This document shows positions 41,910 to 52,501 of a stretch of DNA of 64,000 nucleotides, one piece after another. The notes under the pieces were generated by a model. That model searched no databases, was not told where the DNA came from, and worked only from the letters and a program-made list of their open reading frames with translations. Each line of letters begins with the position of its first letter. Within the stretch, counting starts at the first letter, position 1. This DNA is from Streptomyces yatensis (GTDB lineage Bacteria; Actinomycetota; Actinomycetes; Streptomycetales; Streptomycetaceae). The stretch is from assembly GCF_018069625.1 (NCBI RefSeq), contig NZ_CP072941.1, positions 7,750,001 to 7,814,000 of the forward strand, in the 5' to 3' direction. A program made the translations under genes and the position numbers.

Positions 41910-43532
41910 TCACGACGTTTCCCCTGGCGCCCCCGGAGGGACGAACGGCAGCCCCTCCGGGACGCCCTTCTCGATGAGCCGCAGCAGTGCGTCGGTGTCG
42001 GCGTGTTCCTCGATCAGGTCGCCGAGGCGGTCGAGTTGCTCCTCGCGCAGCTCGCCGAAGCGGGTGTCCGGCGCCGGTACGAACGCCCGGCCCGCCGCGG
42101 CGGCCACCCGGCGCAGGAACGCCCGCCGGAAGCCGTCGCTCTCCAGCGAGCCGTGCCAGTGGGTGCCCCACACCGAGCCCACCCGGCAGCCGTCCAGGAA
42201 GGGCTCCTCGGCCCCGTCGAGCGGCTCGGCGACCCCGTGGTGGATCTCGTATCCCTCGACCCGCTCACCGAGCGCCTCGCCCACCGGCCGGGCCAGGGTC
42301 TTCTCCGCCGCGAACCGCACCCGCACCGGCAGCAGCCCGAGCCCGGCGACCGTCCCGGCCTTCGACTCGACCTCGTCCTCGATGCGCTCCCCGAGCACCT
42401 GGAAGCCGCCGCAGATACCCAGCACCGGACGGCCCTGGGCGGCCCGCCGGGCGATCGCGTCGGCGAGCCCGCGCTCGCGCAGCCACTCCAGCGCCCTTAC
42501 GGTGCCCCGGGTGCCCGGCAGCACCACCAGATCGGCGTCGGCCAGCTCCTCGGGCCGGTCCACGAACCGCACCACCACGCCCGGTTCGGCCGCCAGCGCG
42601 TCCACGTCCGTGAAGTTGGACATCAGCGGCACGGCGGCCACCGCGATCCGCAGGACGTCCGCGCCGTGAGGGGGCGCCACGACGCTCTCCCGCACCGTGC
42701 CGCGCAGCGACACCCGCAGCCCGTCCTCCTCGTCGATCCCCAGCCCGTGGGCGAACGGGAGCACACCGACGGTCGGGCGCCCGGTGAGGTCGCGCAGCAT
42801 GTCCAGACCGGGCTCCAGAAGGCTCACATCGCCGCGGAACTTGTTCACCAGATAGGCGGCCACATGCCGTTGGTCCGCCGCCGACAGCAGCGCGGTGGTG
42901 CCGAAGAAGGACGCGAAGACGCCACCGCGGTCGATGTCCCCGACCACCACGACCGGAAGCCCGGCGGCGCGCGCCAGCCCCATGTTGACGATGTCGGTGC
43001 GGCGCAGATTGATCTCGGCCGGGCTGCCCGCGCCCTCGCAGATCACCGCGTCATGGGTGCGCCGCAGCTCCTCCAGGCACTCCGTGACGGTCCCCAGCAG
43101 CGCCTCCCGCCCCGAGGGCCGCGGCGGCCCGGCCGCGCTCGACGGCGGGCCCGCCACGGGCCCCGAGCGCCCGAAGTAGCCGCGCGCGCTCAGCTCGCCC
43201 ACCGGCTTGCCCAGCAGCACCACTTGGCTGCTGCGGTCGCCGCCCGGCTTCAGCAGGACCGGGTTCATCAGCGCGCTCGGCTCGACGCGCGCGGCGGCGG
43301 CCTGCATGGCCTGCGCCCGCCCGATCTCCGCCCCCTCGCGGGTGACGAAGGAGTTGAGCGACATGTTCTGCGCCTTGAAGGGGGCCACGCTGACGCCCTT
43401 ACGGGCGAGCCACCGGCAGATCCCGGCCGTCACGACGCTCTTGCCCGCGTCGGAGGTCGTGCCCGCGACGAGCAGCCCCCCGCCCCGCGCCACGGAACCC
43501 TCCGTGCCGCCCTTACCGCGTATCCCGCTCAT
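41910..43532 (-). CDS. cobQ: Cobyric acid synthase
   Basis: A 540-residue glutamine-dependent amidotransferase that amidates positions b, d, e and g. [18 protein letters not shown] and [10 protein letters not shown] are the classical N-terminal motifs, and the GATase domain has its Cys in [10 protein letters not shown] and a late His in GTHWHG. ATG 43532 overlaps the cobD stop (ATGA). The frame continuing upstream is a shadow of cobD. Confidence 0.95.
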   Translation of the reverse strand: MSGIRGKGGTEGSVARGGGLLVAGTTSDAGKSVVTAGICRWLARKGVSVAPFKAQNMSLNSFVTREGAEIGRAQAMQAAAARVEPSALMNPVLLKPGGDRSSQVVLLGKPVGELSARGYFGRSGPVAGPPSSAAGPPRPSGREALLGTVTECLEELRRTHDAVICEGAGSPAEINLRRTDIVNMGLARAAGLPVVVVGDIDRGGVFASFFGTTALLSAADQRHVAAYLVNKFRGDVSLLEPGLDMLRDLTGRPTVGVLPFAHGLGIDEEDGLRVSLRGTVRESVVAPPHGADVLRIAVAAVPLMSNFTDVDALAAEPGVVVRFVDRPEELADADLVVLPGTRGTVRALEWLRERGLADAIARRAAQGRPVLGICGGFQVLGERIEDEVESKAGTVAGLGLLPVRVRFAAEKTLARPVGEALGERVEGYEIHHGVAEPLDGAEEPFLDGCRVGSVWGTHWHGSLESDGFRRAFLRRVAAAAGRAFVPAPDTRFGELREEQLDRLGDLIEEHADTDALLRLIEKGVPEGLPFVPPGAPGETS

Positions 43533-44512
43533 CCACCGCCCCTTCCCAAGGCCCCGGGCCGCCCCGTCAACACCCTCAGAACCGGCCGGGTCGCCACGGA
43601 CACCCCGAGCGCCAGGACGCCGACGCGCCGCGACAGCCGTATCGCCCGCTCGATGTCGGCCGACTCCACCGGCCGCCCGCCGGAGTTGAGCACCGGCCGG
43701 TGTTCGACCCGGCCGCCGTAGGTGAGGGTGCCGCCCAGCCGTACCCCGAGCGCGCCCGCGAACGACGCCTCCACGGGGCCCGCGTTGGGGCTCGGATGGC
43801 GCCGGCCGTCGCGCCGCCAGGCGCGCCGCGCACCCCGCGGATCGGGGCCCGCGAGGGTCGCCAGGGCCGCCGTAAGGCGGGCACCGGGCCAGCCGGCCAC
43901 ATCGTCCAGCCGGGCCGCCGCCCAGCCGAACCGGCGGTAGCGCGGCGACTTGTGGCCCACCATGGCGTCCAGGGTGTTGACGGCGCGGAAGCCGATGAGC
44001 CCCGGCACGCCGCCCACGGCGCCCCACACCAGCGCGCCCACGACGGCGTCGGAGGTGTTCTCGGCGACCGATTCGACGACCGCGCGGGCGATCTGCGGCC
44101 CGTCCAGCGCCTGCGGATCGCGGCCGCACAGATGCGGCAGCCGCTCCCGGGCGACCTCCAGGTCACCCGCGGCCAGGGCCCCGCCGACGGCTCGTGCCTC
44201 ACGGCCCAGCGTCGTACCGCCCAGCACGGCCCAGGTGGCGGCGGCGGTCAGCGCGACCTCGGCGCCACCGCGCCCGCCGAGGGCCCGTACGGCGCGGGTC
44301 AGCAGCGCGGCACCGGCGGCCGCGCCGCCCGCGCACAACGCGGTGTGCAGGGCCCCGTAACCGCGGTGGTCACGCCACAGCCGGCGCTCGGCGGCCGCGG
44401 CGGCGCGCCCGAACGCGGCGACCGGATGGCCGCGGCGCGGATCGCCCGTGGCGAGATCACCGAGGAAGCCGAGGGCCGCACCGCACGCGAACGAGGCGTG
44501 ATCGGCACGCAT
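43529..44512 (-). CDS. cobD: Adenosylcobinamide-phosphate synthase
   Basis: A 327-residue integral membrane protein of the CbiB/CobD family. FLGDLATGDPRRGHPVAAFGR at the N-terminus (read in parts), ENTSDAVVGALVW and VNTLDAMVGHKSPRYRRFGW are diagnostic. It joins aminopropanol (phosphate) to adenosylcobyric acid. It is the first gene after the riboswitch and begins the cob operon. Confidence 0.93.
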   Translation of the reverse strand: MRADHASFACGAALGFLGDLATGDPRRGHPVAAFGRAAAAAERRLWRDHRGYGALHTALCAGGAAAGAALLTRAVRALGGRGGAEVALTAAATWAVLGGTTLGREARAVGGALAAGDLEVARERLPHLCGRDPQALDGPQIARAVVESVAENTSDAVVGALVWGAVGGVPGLIGFRAVNTLDAMVGHKSPRYRRFGWAAARLDDVAGWPGARLTAALATLAGPDPRGARRAWRRDGRRHPSPNAGPVEASFAGALGVRLGGTLTYGGRVEHRPVLNSGGRPVESADIERAIRLSRRVGVLALGVSVATRPVLRVLTGRPGALGRGGG

Positions 44513-44688
44513 CCCTCAGGCCGCCGTCACGCCTCGGCGCGACGACACGTAACCAAAGGGGCCAGAGGGCCCGAAGGGACCGGAAGAGCCAGTGGGGACA
44601 GAGGGGGCTGGCGGCGTGGCGGTGCCGGGCATGGCGGTATGTCCTCACTCAGGGTCCGCGCCCTGGCTCGACTGACCGGCGGTGAAAG

Positions 44689-44850
44689 TCTCCTGGCTCC
44701 CGGATCCGCGCCCCTCCCGGTCTTCCAGCCCCGCGTACGAAGCGAACCGTACGGTCGAGCCGTGACCCCATACAGGCGATGGGAGAGTGCTCCCCGGTGA
44801 CAGTGGCGGGACCGCGCCGGATTCTCACCGGCTTCCTCTCCTGCCGCCGT
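44689..44850 (-). promoter_or_regulatory. Cobalamin riboswitch upstream of cobD
   Basis: Read on the minus strand, the conserved elements occur in order: GGAAGCCGGTGAGAATCCGGC (44840-44820, one base short when aligned), CCCGCCACTGTCA (B12 box at about 44807-44798) and AGCCAGGAGAC (44699-44689). These are the hallmarks of the AdoCbl aptamer. The rest of the gap is 44513-44688, where CAGGG-CGCGGA-CCCTG and GGCCCTCTGGCC-type stems near cobD can act as the expression platform. Bases 44851-45023 hold no gene and presumably the promoter. Confidence 0.88.
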
Positions 44851-45023
44851 TTGGCTCGGGAAGTCCACCATGGGCCGCGAATGGCCGTCAACTCGCATAT
44901 GACCCATGACGCCCGAGTGTGCCGAGCCCCACAGACGGCGGCCGCTCATGAGACGGCCGCCGGACGGTCGGCGCTGGTCAGCGCCACCATCCGGCGGCCG
45001 GTGGGTCGTTGAGGACGCGCGCC

Positions 45024-45272
45024 TCAGGCGACGATCAGATAGATGCCGTACGCCACGGCCGCGGCGCACAGCGCGAAGCAGGTGTACGCGCCGGTGCGGG
45101 CGAGCGCCGAGGCGCCGACCGCGCCACCGGACATGGCGGCTGCGCCGCCCTGCTCCGGCGCCGCCTTACGGGACGTCCCGAGGATGCCCAGGGTGAAGAC
45201 GCCCACCATGCCGACCGTCACCACGAGGCTGACGCCGAAGACCTGGCCGAGTGCCGCCCAGTCGATGCTCAT
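45024..45272 (-). CDS. Small two-helix membrane protein next to pitH
   Basis: An 82-residue protein with two hydrophobic helices (VFGVSLVVTVGMVGVFTLGI and TCFALCAAAVAYGIYLIV) separated by a Gly/Ala loop. AAGGAGC lies before ATG 45272. It is 13 bases behind pitH on the same strand, and a small gene occupies the equivalent place after pitH2 in S. coelicolor as I recall. It may be an accessory subunit of the phosphate transporter. Confidence 0.7.
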   Translation of the reverse strand: MSIDWAALGQVFGVSLVVTVGMVGVFTLGILGTSRKAAPEQGGAAAMSGGAVGASALARTGAYTCFALCAAAVAYGIYLIVA

Positions 45273-45285
45273 GTTCCGTGGCTCC

Positions 45286-46566
<1,281 letters not shown>

Positions 46567-46604
46567 ACACCCGGTCAATCAGTTCGAAGGTCGTTAGTGG
46601 CACG

Positions 46605-46640
46605 GTGAACGTAAGGAAACAGGGTGAACGGGAGATGAAC
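46605..46640 (-). promoter_or_regulatory. PHO box (PhoP direct repeats) before pitH
   Basis: On the minus strand GTTCATCTCCC (46640-46630) is followed directly by GTTCACCCTGT (46629-46619): two 11-base units with the PhoP consensus GTTCA. A third GTTCACC follows at 46610. This predicts phosphate-dependent control of pitH by PhoR-PhoP. Confidence 0.75.
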
Positions 46641-46845
46641 TGAGCAGGGCGTCAGGGTGACGTGGTTGCGGGAGTGCCAAAGCTTGATGAATTCAAGCCT
46701 ACTTTCCTATGTCGTACGGGGGTTGAGCCTCGGACGAGGATCGCCGGAGCAGGCTCCGGGACCGGCCCCCCGGCCGTCCGCCGTTCACCCCCGTTCACCC
46801 GTCCGGGCGCGGCTGCCCACGAGGCGCGGTCGTATCCATGAGCCC

Positions 46846-46883
46846 GCGCCCGTGGACGTGCGCCGCGCCCGTGGACGTGCGCC
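46846..46883. repeat. Exact 19-bp tandem duplication
   Basis: Two adjoining exact copies of GCGCCCGTGGACGTGCGCC followed by GCGCCC. It lies 75 bases before the aldolase start. Probably a recent slippage event. Confidence 0.75.
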
Positions 46884-46957
46884 GCGCCCCCGTTCCGGTC
46901 CCGCCATCGCCCGGCCGCCGGACGCCTGGAAGGATCGGGCCCCGGAGGTGAGGGCAG

Positions 46958-47644
46958 GTGACCCAGTCGCGATCCACGCGGCAGCCGCAGCCGCGGCTGA
47001 CCCACCCCCTGCGCCAGGCATGGACGCAGGTGGTGAGAACGGCCCGCAGAACCACCGCCGACGGCCTGGTCGTCGGCACCTCGGGCAATGTCTCGGCCCG
47101 GGTCGGCGACACCGTCCTGGTGACCCCGAGCGGCGTCCCCTACGACCGGCTCGGCCCGCGGGACGCCGTCGCCGTCGACCTCGACGGACAACAGGTCCTC
47201 GGCACGCTCAAGCCCACCAGCGAGCTGCCCATGCACCTGGCCGTCTACCGGGAGACCGACGCCGAGGCCGTGGTCCATACCCACGCCGTCCACGCCACGG
47301 CCGTATCCACGCTCGTCGACGAGCTCCCCGCGATCCACTACATGACCGCGGCCCTCGGCGGACCGGTCCGCGTCGCGCCCTACGCCCTCTACGGAACGGA
47401 CGAACTGGCCGACGCCATGATCGAGGCGCTGCGCGACCGCAGCGGCTGTCTGCTGCGCAACCACGGCACCGTCGTCCACGGCGCCACCCTGGACCAGGCG
47501 TTTGACCGCACCGCCCAGCTCGAATGGATGTGCCGGGTCTGGCTCACCGCGGCCTCCGTCCCCGGCCGCACCCCCACCCTGATCCCGCGGGACGAGCTGC
47601 GCCGCGCCGCGGACAAGCTCAGCGGCTACGGCCAGCCGGGCTGA
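46958..47644 (+). CDS. Class II aldolase/adducin-family protein
   Basis: A 228-residue zinc-dependent aldolase of the fuculose-phosphate aldolase (AraD/FucA) group. GTSGNVSARVGD binds phosphate, the metal ligands are in VVHTHAVHA and a distal His in LLRNHGTVVHG. It would cleave a sugar phosphate (or act as a 5-(methylthio)ribulose-type aldolase). GTG 46958 follows GGAGGTGAGG. A link to the PiT transporter is positional only. Confidence 0.85.
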   Translation: MTQSRSTRQPQPRLTHPLRQAWTQVVRTARRTTADGLVVGTSGNVSARVGDTVLVTPSGVPYDRLGPRDAVAVDLDGQQVLGTLKPTSELPMHLAVYRETDAEAVVHTHAVHATAVSTLVDELPAIHYMTAALGGPVRVAPYALYGTDELADAMIEALRDRSGCLLRNHGTVVHGATLDQAFDRTAQLEWMCRVWLTAASVPGRTPTLIPRDELRRAADKLSGYGQPG

Positions 47645-47756
47645 GCCCGCCGGGCGCGCGCCCGGCGCACCGCACGCCCCCGGGTCCCGGCCGGACGGTC
47701 ACCCGGCCGGGTACGCCCGCTGGCCGCGGGCCGCCTTCCCACCGACACTGGGAGGG

Positions 47757-48884
47757 ATGCGCCTGCGGACAACGGCGGCCGCGGCCGCCACCACCTTGCT
47801 GGGTGCCGGCGTGGCCGCGGTGGCGGCCGGCCGGTACGCCACCGACGCTGCGCTGAAACCGGCCCCCGACCGTCCGCTGCCGAACGAGCCCCCGCTCACC
47901 GTGCACGCGACCGCGGCCGGCCAGATCACCCTGACCCGCTCGCTCGCCTCGCTGCGCCCCGGCGTCTACGGCCTCGCCGGCCGCTCCTGCCACGCCGTCG
48001 TCGGCCCCGTCATCGAGGACGCCCCGCACCCCGCCGACTGCGTGGTGCGCCGCCTGGAGCGGGTCACCCACGGCGACCTCACCCCCGGCACCCGGGTGCG
48101 GCTGACCCCCCAGGTGTACATCGGCAATCCCCGGGACGCGCTCGGCATCGAGCACGCCGACGTCGACGTGCCCGGCGAACTCGGCCCGCTGCCCGCCTGG
48201 TTCGTCCCCGGCGAACGCTCCACATGGGTGATCACCACCCATGGCCTCGGCACCACCCGTGAGCACCCTATGGTCGTCATGCCCTTCCTGCGGCGGCTGC
48301 GGGTGCCGGTGCTCGACCTCGCCTACCGCGGGGACCCCGGCGCCCCCCGGCCCAAGGACGGCATATCCCACCTGGGCGACACCGAATGGCGCGACCTGGA
48401 CGCGGCCCTCCGCTACGCGGTGGGGTACGGGGCGACCGGGATCGTGCTCCACGGCTGGTCCGTCGGCGCCACGATGGCCCTTCACGCCGCCGCGAACTCC
48501 GCGCTGCGCCACCGCGTCCTCGGCCTCGTCCTGGACTCCCCGGTGCTCGACTGGCAGGCCACCCTGCGCGCCCTCGCCGCGGCCCGCGGCATCCCCGCGC
48601 CGCTGCTCCCGCTCGCCCTGCGGGCCGCCGAGGGGCGCACCGGGCTCCATGACAGCGTGCTTCCGGAGGTGGCCGATCCCGAGCGGTTGTCGGTGCCCAC
48701 GCTCGTCGCCCACGGCCCCGACGACACCCTCGCGCCCTGGCACGTCTCGCGCGAATTCGCCGACCGCAGACGCGACCTGGTCACCCTTCACACGGTGCGG
48801 CGGGCCCCGCACGCGGCCATGTGGAACGCGGACCCCAAGGCGTACGAGGAGGCTCTGCGGCGCTTTCTGGTACCGCTCCTGTAG
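47757..48884 (+). CDS. Alpha/beta hydrolase, membrane-linked
   Basis: A 375-residue hydrolase with an N-terminal hydrophobic signal or anchor (about residues 5-25). The fold is shown by VITTHGLGTTREH, the nucleophile elbow HGWSVGAT (Ser), an Asp in HGPDDTLAP and a late His in RRAPHAAMWN. GGGAGG lies immediately before the ATG with almost no spacer, so the start may be slightly downstream. It is a serine esterase or peptidase-like enzyme acting at or outside the membrane; substrate unknown. Confidence 0.78.
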   Translation: MRLRTTAAAAATTLLGAGVAAVAAGRYATDAALKPAPDRPLPNEPPLTVHATAAGQITLTRSLASLRPGVYGLAGRSCHAVVGPVIEDAPHPADCVVRRLERVTHGDLTPGTRVRLTPQVYIGNPRDALGIEHADVDVPGELGPLPAWFVPGERSTWVITTHGLGTTREHPMVVMPFLRRLRVPVLDLAYRGDPGAPRPKDGISHLGDTEWRDLDAALRYAVGYGATGIVLHGWSVGATMALHAAANSALRHRVLGLVLDSPVLDWQATLRALAAARGIPAPLLPLALRAAEGRTGLHDSVLPEVADPERLSVPTLVAHGPDDTLAPWHVSREFADRRRDLVTLHTVRRAPHAAMWNADPKAYEEALRRFLVPLL

Positions 48885-49040
48885 CGCCCGTAAGACGATC
48901 GCGGAAGCGCGTGCGAGACGGCGCGGGAAGCGTTCGCGGGGCGGTGGCGCGAGCGTCCGCAAGATGGCGCGAACCGTTCGCGGCGACCGCCGGACGGGTG
49001 CCGATTGGGCTTTCGGGCCGTCAACGGCGAGACTGCTTCC

Positions 49041-50519
49041 GTGACGTCCCGTACTCCGCGCGACTCCCGGCTCCGACTCGTCCGCAACCGGCCGATGGCC
49101 ACCGCCCGCCGGCCCGCGGTGAACCGCGGCTCAAGACCGGCGCCCCGCCCGCCGGAGGGCACTCCGCCCCCGGCGGAGCTGGCCCGGCGGGCCAGGGCGG
49201 GGCTCACCGGGGCCGTGGCGATCGCCCACTGGGCCGCGGCCGAGCACGGCGCCCCCGGCGCGCTGTCCGACGAGGCCGCCGCCCGCGCGGCCGCCGCGCT
49301 CGGGCTGAGCGAGCCGGAGGTGCGGAGGGACTGGGACCGCGCCCGCCTCATCGGGCTCATCGAGCACCACGCGGGCACCACCCGCCCCGGCTGGCGGCTG
49401 CAGGCGTGGGACCGGGACGACAGCGCCGTGCTGCGGGGCTGGGTCGCGCTCCTCGACGCATGGTCCCTGGCCTGCCCCGCCCCGGCGGCGGCCGAGCCGA
49501 CGGCGGTCGCGGAGGTCGTCGAGGCCGTACCGCAACTGCTCTCGCTGCTGCAGCTCTCGGCCGGCCCCATGCAGATCTCCGCCCTGCTGGACATGCTCCG
49601 GCAGCGGGTCGCCGAGCTGCGCACCGAGCGGTGCGAGGTCCCCCAGGACGCCGCGGAGCTCCAGGACGCCACGGAGCCCCAGGAGACCGCGCAGCGCGCC
49701 GGGAGCCCCGACGACGCCGAGGACACCGCCACCCTGGAGGGGCTGCTCGACTGGGTCCTGGACGCCCTCTCGTCCGTCGGGGCACTGACGGTGCGGGAGG
49801 AGCCCCAGGAGGGGCCGGACGGGCCGGAGAGTGCCGGGAGCGCGGCCGAGGAGGCCAAGGGCGACAGCCGGGAGGCCGAGCTGTCCGCGCTCGGCAGCTG
49901 GGCGGTGTGGGTCAAGCTGGAGCAGATCTGCGTCGCGGCCCAGAGCCCGGCCGGGAACATCGAGCAGCCCGCCCCCGACATGCTGCGCGGCTGTGCGGGC
50001 CTGACCCCGGGCCCCGCCCGCGCCGAGTACCGGGCCTGGCTGGCCGCCCGCCCCGTCGGCAGCGCCGTCACCGAGCTGATCGAGGCGGCGCGCGGCGACG
50101 ACGCGCTGCTGCGCGGGCTCGCCTTCGAGGCGCTGCGCGTCGTCGGGGCGCCCGCCGAGCCCGCCGTACGGGCCGTCGTCGGCGAATCGTGCCTGCGGCC
50201 GTACGCGCTTCTGTGGCTCGCCGAGCACGAGGGCGCCGACCCGGACGAGGCACTGGACGCGCTCACCCGCGAGGAGGCCACCTGGCTGTGGGTGGACACC
50301 GCCGCGGCCATCTCCGACCACGGCGAGAGCCCGCTGCTCGTCCGCCACCTGGAGTCCGCCGTGCAGGGCACCGTGCCCGCGCTGCTGGAGGAGGTACGGG
50401 CCGTGGGACACCCCCGCACCGTGCAGGTCCTGGTGGCGCTGGCCGCCGCCCACCCCGATCCGGCCCTGGCCAAGGCGGTGCGCCGGGCGGCCTTCCAGGT
50501 GCACACCGGCGGGGCCTGA
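49041..50519 (+). CDS. Hypothetical protein with wHTH-like N-terminus and HEAT-like C-terminus
   Basis: About 492 residues, not recognised. The N-terminal third has a possible winged-helix segment (AAALGLSEPEVRRDWDRARL). The middle contains an acidic Glu/Gln/Asp linker with a QDAAELQDATEPQE repeat (about residues 205-225). The last 200 residues are helical and resemble HEAT-like repeats (AFEALRVVGAPAEPAVRAVV). There is no signal peptide. Three starts are possible (TTG 49005, GTG 49041, ATG 49095). The gap before it (48885-49040) shows a repeated CGCGNNNGCGTNCG-like texture and no clear promoter. Confidence 0.65.
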   Translation: MTSRTPRDSRLRLVRNRPMATARRPAVNRGSRPAPRPPEGTPPPAELARRARAGLTGAVAIAHWAAAEHGAPGALSDEAAARAAAALGLSEPEVRRDWDRARLIGLIEHHAGTTRPGWRLQAWDRDDSAVLRGWVALLDAWSLACPAPAAAEPTAVAEVVEAVPQLLSLLQLSAGPMQISALLDMLRQRVAELRTERCEVPQDAAELQDATEPQETAQRAGSPDDAEDTATLEGLLDWVLDALSSVGALTVREEPQEGPDGPESAGSAAEEAKGDSREAELSALGSWAVWVKLEQICVAAQSPAGNIEQPAPDMLRGCAGLTPGPARAEYRAWLAARPVGSAVTELIEAARGDDALLRGLAFEALRVVGAPAEPAVRAVVGESCLRPYALLWLAEHEGADPDEALDALTREEATWLWVDTAAAISDHGESPLLVRHLESAVQGTVPALLEEVRAVGHPRTVQVLVALAAAHPDPALAKAVRRAAFQVHTGGA

Positions 50520-50668
50520 CGGGTTCACACGGGCCGGGCCCGAGGGGGAGCGGCCGCGGGGGAGAGGAGAGCGGCCGCGGGGGGAGACCATGGGGGAAGG
50601 CCGTAAGGTCGCGGCGAGGGCCGTAAGGCCGGGGGAAAACGACTTGCCCGCACCGCTAAACTAGCCGC

Positions 50669-50692
50669 ATGGCAATTCTCCTCGTGCATTAG
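50669..50692 (+). CDS. Seven-codon upstream ORF (MAILLVH) before the ABC-F gene
   Basis: ATG-GCA-ATT-CTC-CTC-GTG-CAT-TAG lies 60 bases before the ABC-F GTG. A TAAACT box (50656-50661) ends 7 bases before the ATG, the distance expected for transcription to begin at the ATG itself, giving a leaderless mini-ORF. Many antibiotic-resistance ABC-F genes are controlled by ribosome stalling on such leaders. Expression has not been seen; the call rests on position and box spacing. Confidence 0.45.
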   Translation: MAILLVH

Positions 50693-50752
50693 ACGGCGTC
50701 GGCCGCTCTCGTCCGTCCCGTCCGCCGTCCACCCTGCCCAGGAGTAATTCCC

Positions 50753-52351
50753 GTGATCACCGCCTCCGGCGTCGAGCTGCGTGCCGGCGCTCGCGTCCTC
50801 ATCGAGTCCGCTTCCTTCCGCATCGCCAAGGGCGACCGCATCGGCCTGGTCGGCCGCAACGGCGCGGGCAAGACCACGCTCACCAAGTGTCTGGCCGGTG
50901 AGGGCATCCCCACCGCCGGCACCATCACCCGCTCCGGTCAGGTCGGCTACCTCCCGCAGGACCCGCGCACCGGCGATCTCGACGTGCTCGCCCGCGACCG
51001 CATCCTCTCGGCCCGCGACCTGGACTCCGTGCTCCGCAAGATGCGCGAGAACGAGGACCGGATGGCCAACGGCAAGGGCGCCACCCGCGAGCGCGCGATG
51101 AGGAAGTACGAGCGCCTGGAGACCGAGTTCCTCACCAAGGGCGGATACGCCGCCGAGGCGGAGGCCGCGACCTTCGCCGCCAGCCTCGGCCTGCCCGACC
51201 GGGTGCTCGGCCAGCCGCTCCATACGCTCTCCGGCGGTCAGCGGCGCCGGGTCGAGCTGGCCCGGATCCTCTTCTCGGACTCCGACATCATGCTGCTGGA
51301 CGAGCCCACCAACCACCTCGACGCCGACTCGATCACCTGGCTGCGGGACTACCTCAAGACCTACAGCGGCGGCTTCATCGTGATCTCCCACGATGTCGAC
51401 CTCGTCGAGACGGTCGTCAACAAGGTCTTCTACCTGGACGCCAACCGCTCGGTGATCGACATCTACAACATGGGCTGGAAGCTCTACCAGGCCCAGCGCG
51501 AGGCGGACGAGAAGCGCCGCAAGCGCGAGCGCGCCAACGCCGAGAAGAAGGCCGCGGCGCTCAACTCGCAGGCCGACAAGATGCGCGCCAAGGCGACCAA
51601 GACCGTGGCCGCGCAGAACATGGCCCGGCGCGCCGAGCGGCTGCTGGCCGGGCTGGACGAGGTCCGGCAGAGCGACAAGGTCGCCAAGCTCCGCTTCCCC
51701 GACCCGGCCCCGTGCGGCAAGACCCCGCTGACCGCCGAGGGGCTGTCGAAGTCGTACGGCTCGCTGGAGATCTTCACCGATGTGAACCTGGCCGTCGACA
51801 AGGGCTCCCGGGTCGTCATCCTGGGGCTGAACGGCGCCGGTAAGACGACCCTGCTGCGGCTGCTGGCCGGGGTCGAGAAGCCCGACACCGGACAGGTCAC
51901 CCCCGGCCACGGGCTGAAGCTGGGCTACTACGCGCAGGAGCACGAGACGCTCGACCCGGACCGCACCGTCCTGGAGAACATGCGCTCCGCCGCCCCGGAT
52001 CTCGACCTGGTCGACATCCGTAAGACGCTCGGCTCGTTCCTGTTCTCCGGCGACGACGTGGACAAGCCGGCCGGAGTGCTCTCCGGCGGTGAGAAGACCC
52101 GGCTCGCGCTGGCCACCCTGGTGGTCTCCTCGGCCAATGTGCTGCTGCTGGACGAGCCCACCAACAACCTCGACCCGGCCAGCCGCGAGGAGATCCTCGG
52201 CGCGCTGCGCACCTTCGCCGGTGCGGTGGTGCTGGTGACCCACGACGAGGGCGCCGTCGACGCGCTGCAGCCGGAGCGGATCATTCTGCTTCCGGACGGT
52301 GTCGAGGACCTGTGGGGCGAGGCCTACGCGGATCTCGTCGCGCTCGCCTGA
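50753..52351 (+). CDS. ABC-F family ATPase (ribosome-associated type)
   Basis: A 532-residue soluble protein with two ABC cassettes and no membrane domain. Walker A loops are GRNGAGKTTL and GLNGAGKTTL, signatures LSGGQRRRVELA and LSGGEKTRLALA, and Walker B blocks LLDEPTNHLD and LLDEPTNNLD. The interdomain linker is long and Lys/Arg/Glu-rich (about residues 250-310), as in translation-acting ABC-F proteins that bind the ribosomal E site. It could be housekeeping (EttA/Uup-like) or confer resistance. RBS CAGGAG before GTG 50753. Confidence 0.92.
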   Translation: MITASGVELRAGARVLIESASFRIAKGDRIGLVGRNGAGKTTLTKCLAGEGIPTAGTITRSGQVGYLPQDPRTGDLDVLARDRILSARDLDSVLRKMRENEDRMANGKGATRERAMRKYERLETEFLTKGGYAAEAEAATFAASLGLPDRVLGQPLHTLSGGQRRRVELARILFSDSDIMLLDEPTNHLDADSITWLRDYLKTYSGGFIVISHDVDLVETVVNKVFYLDANRSVIDIYNMGWKLYQAQREADEKRRKRERANAEKKAAALNSQADKMRAKATKTVAAQNMARRAERLLAGLDEVRQSDKVAKLRFPDPAPCGKTPLTAEGLSKSYGSLEIFTDVNLAVDKGSRVVILGLNGAGKTTLLRLLAGVEKPDTGQVTPGHGLKLGYYAQEHETLDPDRTVLENMRSAAPDLDLVDIRKTLGSFLFSGDDVDKPAGVLSGGEKTRLALATLVVSSANVLLLDEPTNNLDPASREEILGALRTFAGAVVLVTHDEGAVDALQPERIILLPDGVEDLWGEAYADLVALA

Positions 52352-52365
52352 CGAGGGCCGATGGC

Positions 52366-52394
52366 GGCGCCGGGGCGGTGTGCCGCCCGGCGCC
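52366..52394 (+). terminator. Strong hairpin after the ABC-F gene
   Basis: GGCGCCGGG pairs with CCCGGCGCC and CGG with CCG around TGTG, with one bulged G; 14 bases after the stop at 52351. No T-run. Confidence 0.6.
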
Positions 52395-52501
52395 CCAAGA
52401 GTCCGGTTCCTCCGCTCCGACGCCCTTCTCATAGATCATTCGGCCTAGGCGTGATCCATCATCTGAGTGAGAGCGGCTGGTATCGCGGCGCGTCGCGGGC
52501 C

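Larger units (their letters stand above)
46567..46957. other. pitH/aldolase divergent gap
   Basis: No gene. Next to pitH lies the PHO box and an AT-richer patch (46676-46715) that is the likely promoter. At 46846-46883 an exact tandem duplication of GCGCCCGTGGACGTGCGCC is present, ahead of the aldolase gene. Confidence 0.5.

Noticed and set aside
43533..44129. N-terminal extension of cobQ
   Set aside because: It is a frame-shifted shadow of cobD; ATG 43532 overlaps the cobD stop by ATGA.
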